Shown here: positions 63,669 to 64,000 of the stretch, one piece after another
How the letters are laid out: the number at the start of each line of letters is the position of its first letter
Position numbering within the stretch: the stretch's first letter is position 1
Assembly (NCBI RefSeq): GCF_013377535.1
Contig: NZ_JABCJE010000005.1
Coordinates: 1 to 64,000, forward strand
Reading direction: 5' to 3'
Length of the DNA: 64,000 nt
Origin: Donghicola mangrovi
GTDB lineage: Bacteria; Pseudomonadota; Alphaproteobacteria; Rhodobacterales; Rhodobacteraceae
Notes under the pieces: model-generated
What the model was told of the DNA's origin: nothing
The model's input: the letters and a program-made list of their open reading frames with translations, nothing else
Database searches by the model: none
Program-made: the position numbers and the translations under genes

Positions 63669-64000
63669 TCAGGCCGTGCGCAGGACGGCGAGGAACTGGT
63701 CGAGGTCCTGATAGGGGATGGACCAGTCGCAAACAAAGCGCGTGAGCAGCATTTCGTCGGGCGAGCCGATGTCGCGGTTGCCCCAGTTGTTGAACGCGAC
63801 CCCCGAGGTGGCGAGGTTCTGGAGCACGCTGCGGGGCAGCTTGGGGAACAGCATGTTGGCACGTGGCGCATAGGGCCACTGGATGCGCATGTCCATGCAC
63901 ATTGCCTCGGCCAGATATTGGCCACGGGCGTTGGCGGCGGCCCCCAGAGTGCGCCAGAGGTCGTTTTTCACATATCCAAGCATCTGTGCGGCCAGGAAGC
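63669..64000 (-). CDS. Probable low-specificity L-threonine aldolase, 3' part only
   Basis: The gene enters from the right edge of the window; only its last 110 residues or so are seen. The visible part begins FLAAQMLGYVKNDLWRTLGAAANARGQYLAEAM in the open frame (two adjoining segments). This is the pattern that follows the PLP lysine in fold-type I threonine aldolases, and it ends with a small C-terminal domain. The PLP lysine itself lies outside the window, so the assignment is provisional. It would cleave threonine or allo-threonine to glycine and acetaldehyde. Confidence 0.7.
   Translation of the reverse strand, partial: FLAAQMLGYVKNDLWRTLGAAANARGQYLAEAMCMDMRIQWPYAPRANMLFPKLPRSVLQNLATSGVAFNNWGNRDIGSPDEMLLTRFVCDWSIPYQDLDQFLAVLRTA

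Overview
This window looks like a chromosomal segment of a high-GC marine alphaproteobacterium of the Rhodobacteraceae (Roseobacter-type). The signs are an atpHAGDC operon without Fo genes, a substrate-binding/OmpA fusion protein of a type I associate with this family, an extensin-like protein, dense same-strand operons with ATGA/TGATG overlaps, and a recurrent GGCGGGGGTATTT intergenic motif. No phage genes, transposases, CRISPR arrays, rRNA or tRNA genes were seen. Most of the window is metabolic core plus catabolic accessory blocks.

Left part (1-10.8 kb). First come an unrecognised protein and an FkbM methyltransferase, probably the edge of a surface-glycan locus. Next is an asparagine/aspartate module: an AGCS sodium:amino-acid symporter, an HTH regulator, L-asparaginase and aspartase, with a perfect 11-bp inverted repeat and a shared 11-bp word in the control regions. 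Then follow a LysR regulator, a VOC protein, an AGE-family sugar isomerase and pobA.

10.9-20.5 kb is a cyclitol/aromatic acid locus. A TIM-barrel protein and an FAD oxidoreductase form one operon. It diverges from a LysR regulator, which is followed by a tripartite tricarboxylate-type transporter (tctC-tctB-tctA), a shikimate dehydrogenase and a two-domain 3-dehydroshikimate dehydratase. Shikimate (or quinate) would be imported, oxidised to 3-dehydroshikimate and dehydrated to protocatechuate. pobA next door makes the same product from 4-hydroxybenzoate. The two promoters flanking the LysR gene share an identically spaced bipartite site, TAAC-N5-GTTA-N21-TTGACGTTAT.

20.7-26.4 kb: a small protein translationally coupled to a chemoreceptor, then an unusual periplasmic protein joining two substrate-binding domains to an OmpA domain, with a DUF2135-like secreted companion. 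26.5-36.0 kb: a complete pqqABCDE operon (pqqA is only 32 codons) diverges from a TPP-riboswitch-controlled thiC-thiO-thiS-thiG-thiE-thiF-thiD operon.

36.1-64 kb: an RND efflux pair behind an operator-like palindrome, an LpxR-like outer-membrane protein, a Hint-domain protein, rpsD, hisC-tyrC-extensin-like, a DUF2125 protein, ChaC, a MotA/MotB-like motor pair with a long coiled coil, an M23 peptidase coupled to clpA, gloB, a methyltransferase, atpHAGDC, an H-type lectin, prs, a 2-hydroxychromene-2-carboxylate isomerase-like protein and the 3' end of a probable threonine aldolase. The least explained items are the triple-domain binding/OmpA protein with its companion, the orphan motor pair, and the FAD oxidoreductase/TIM-barrel pair of the shikimate locus.
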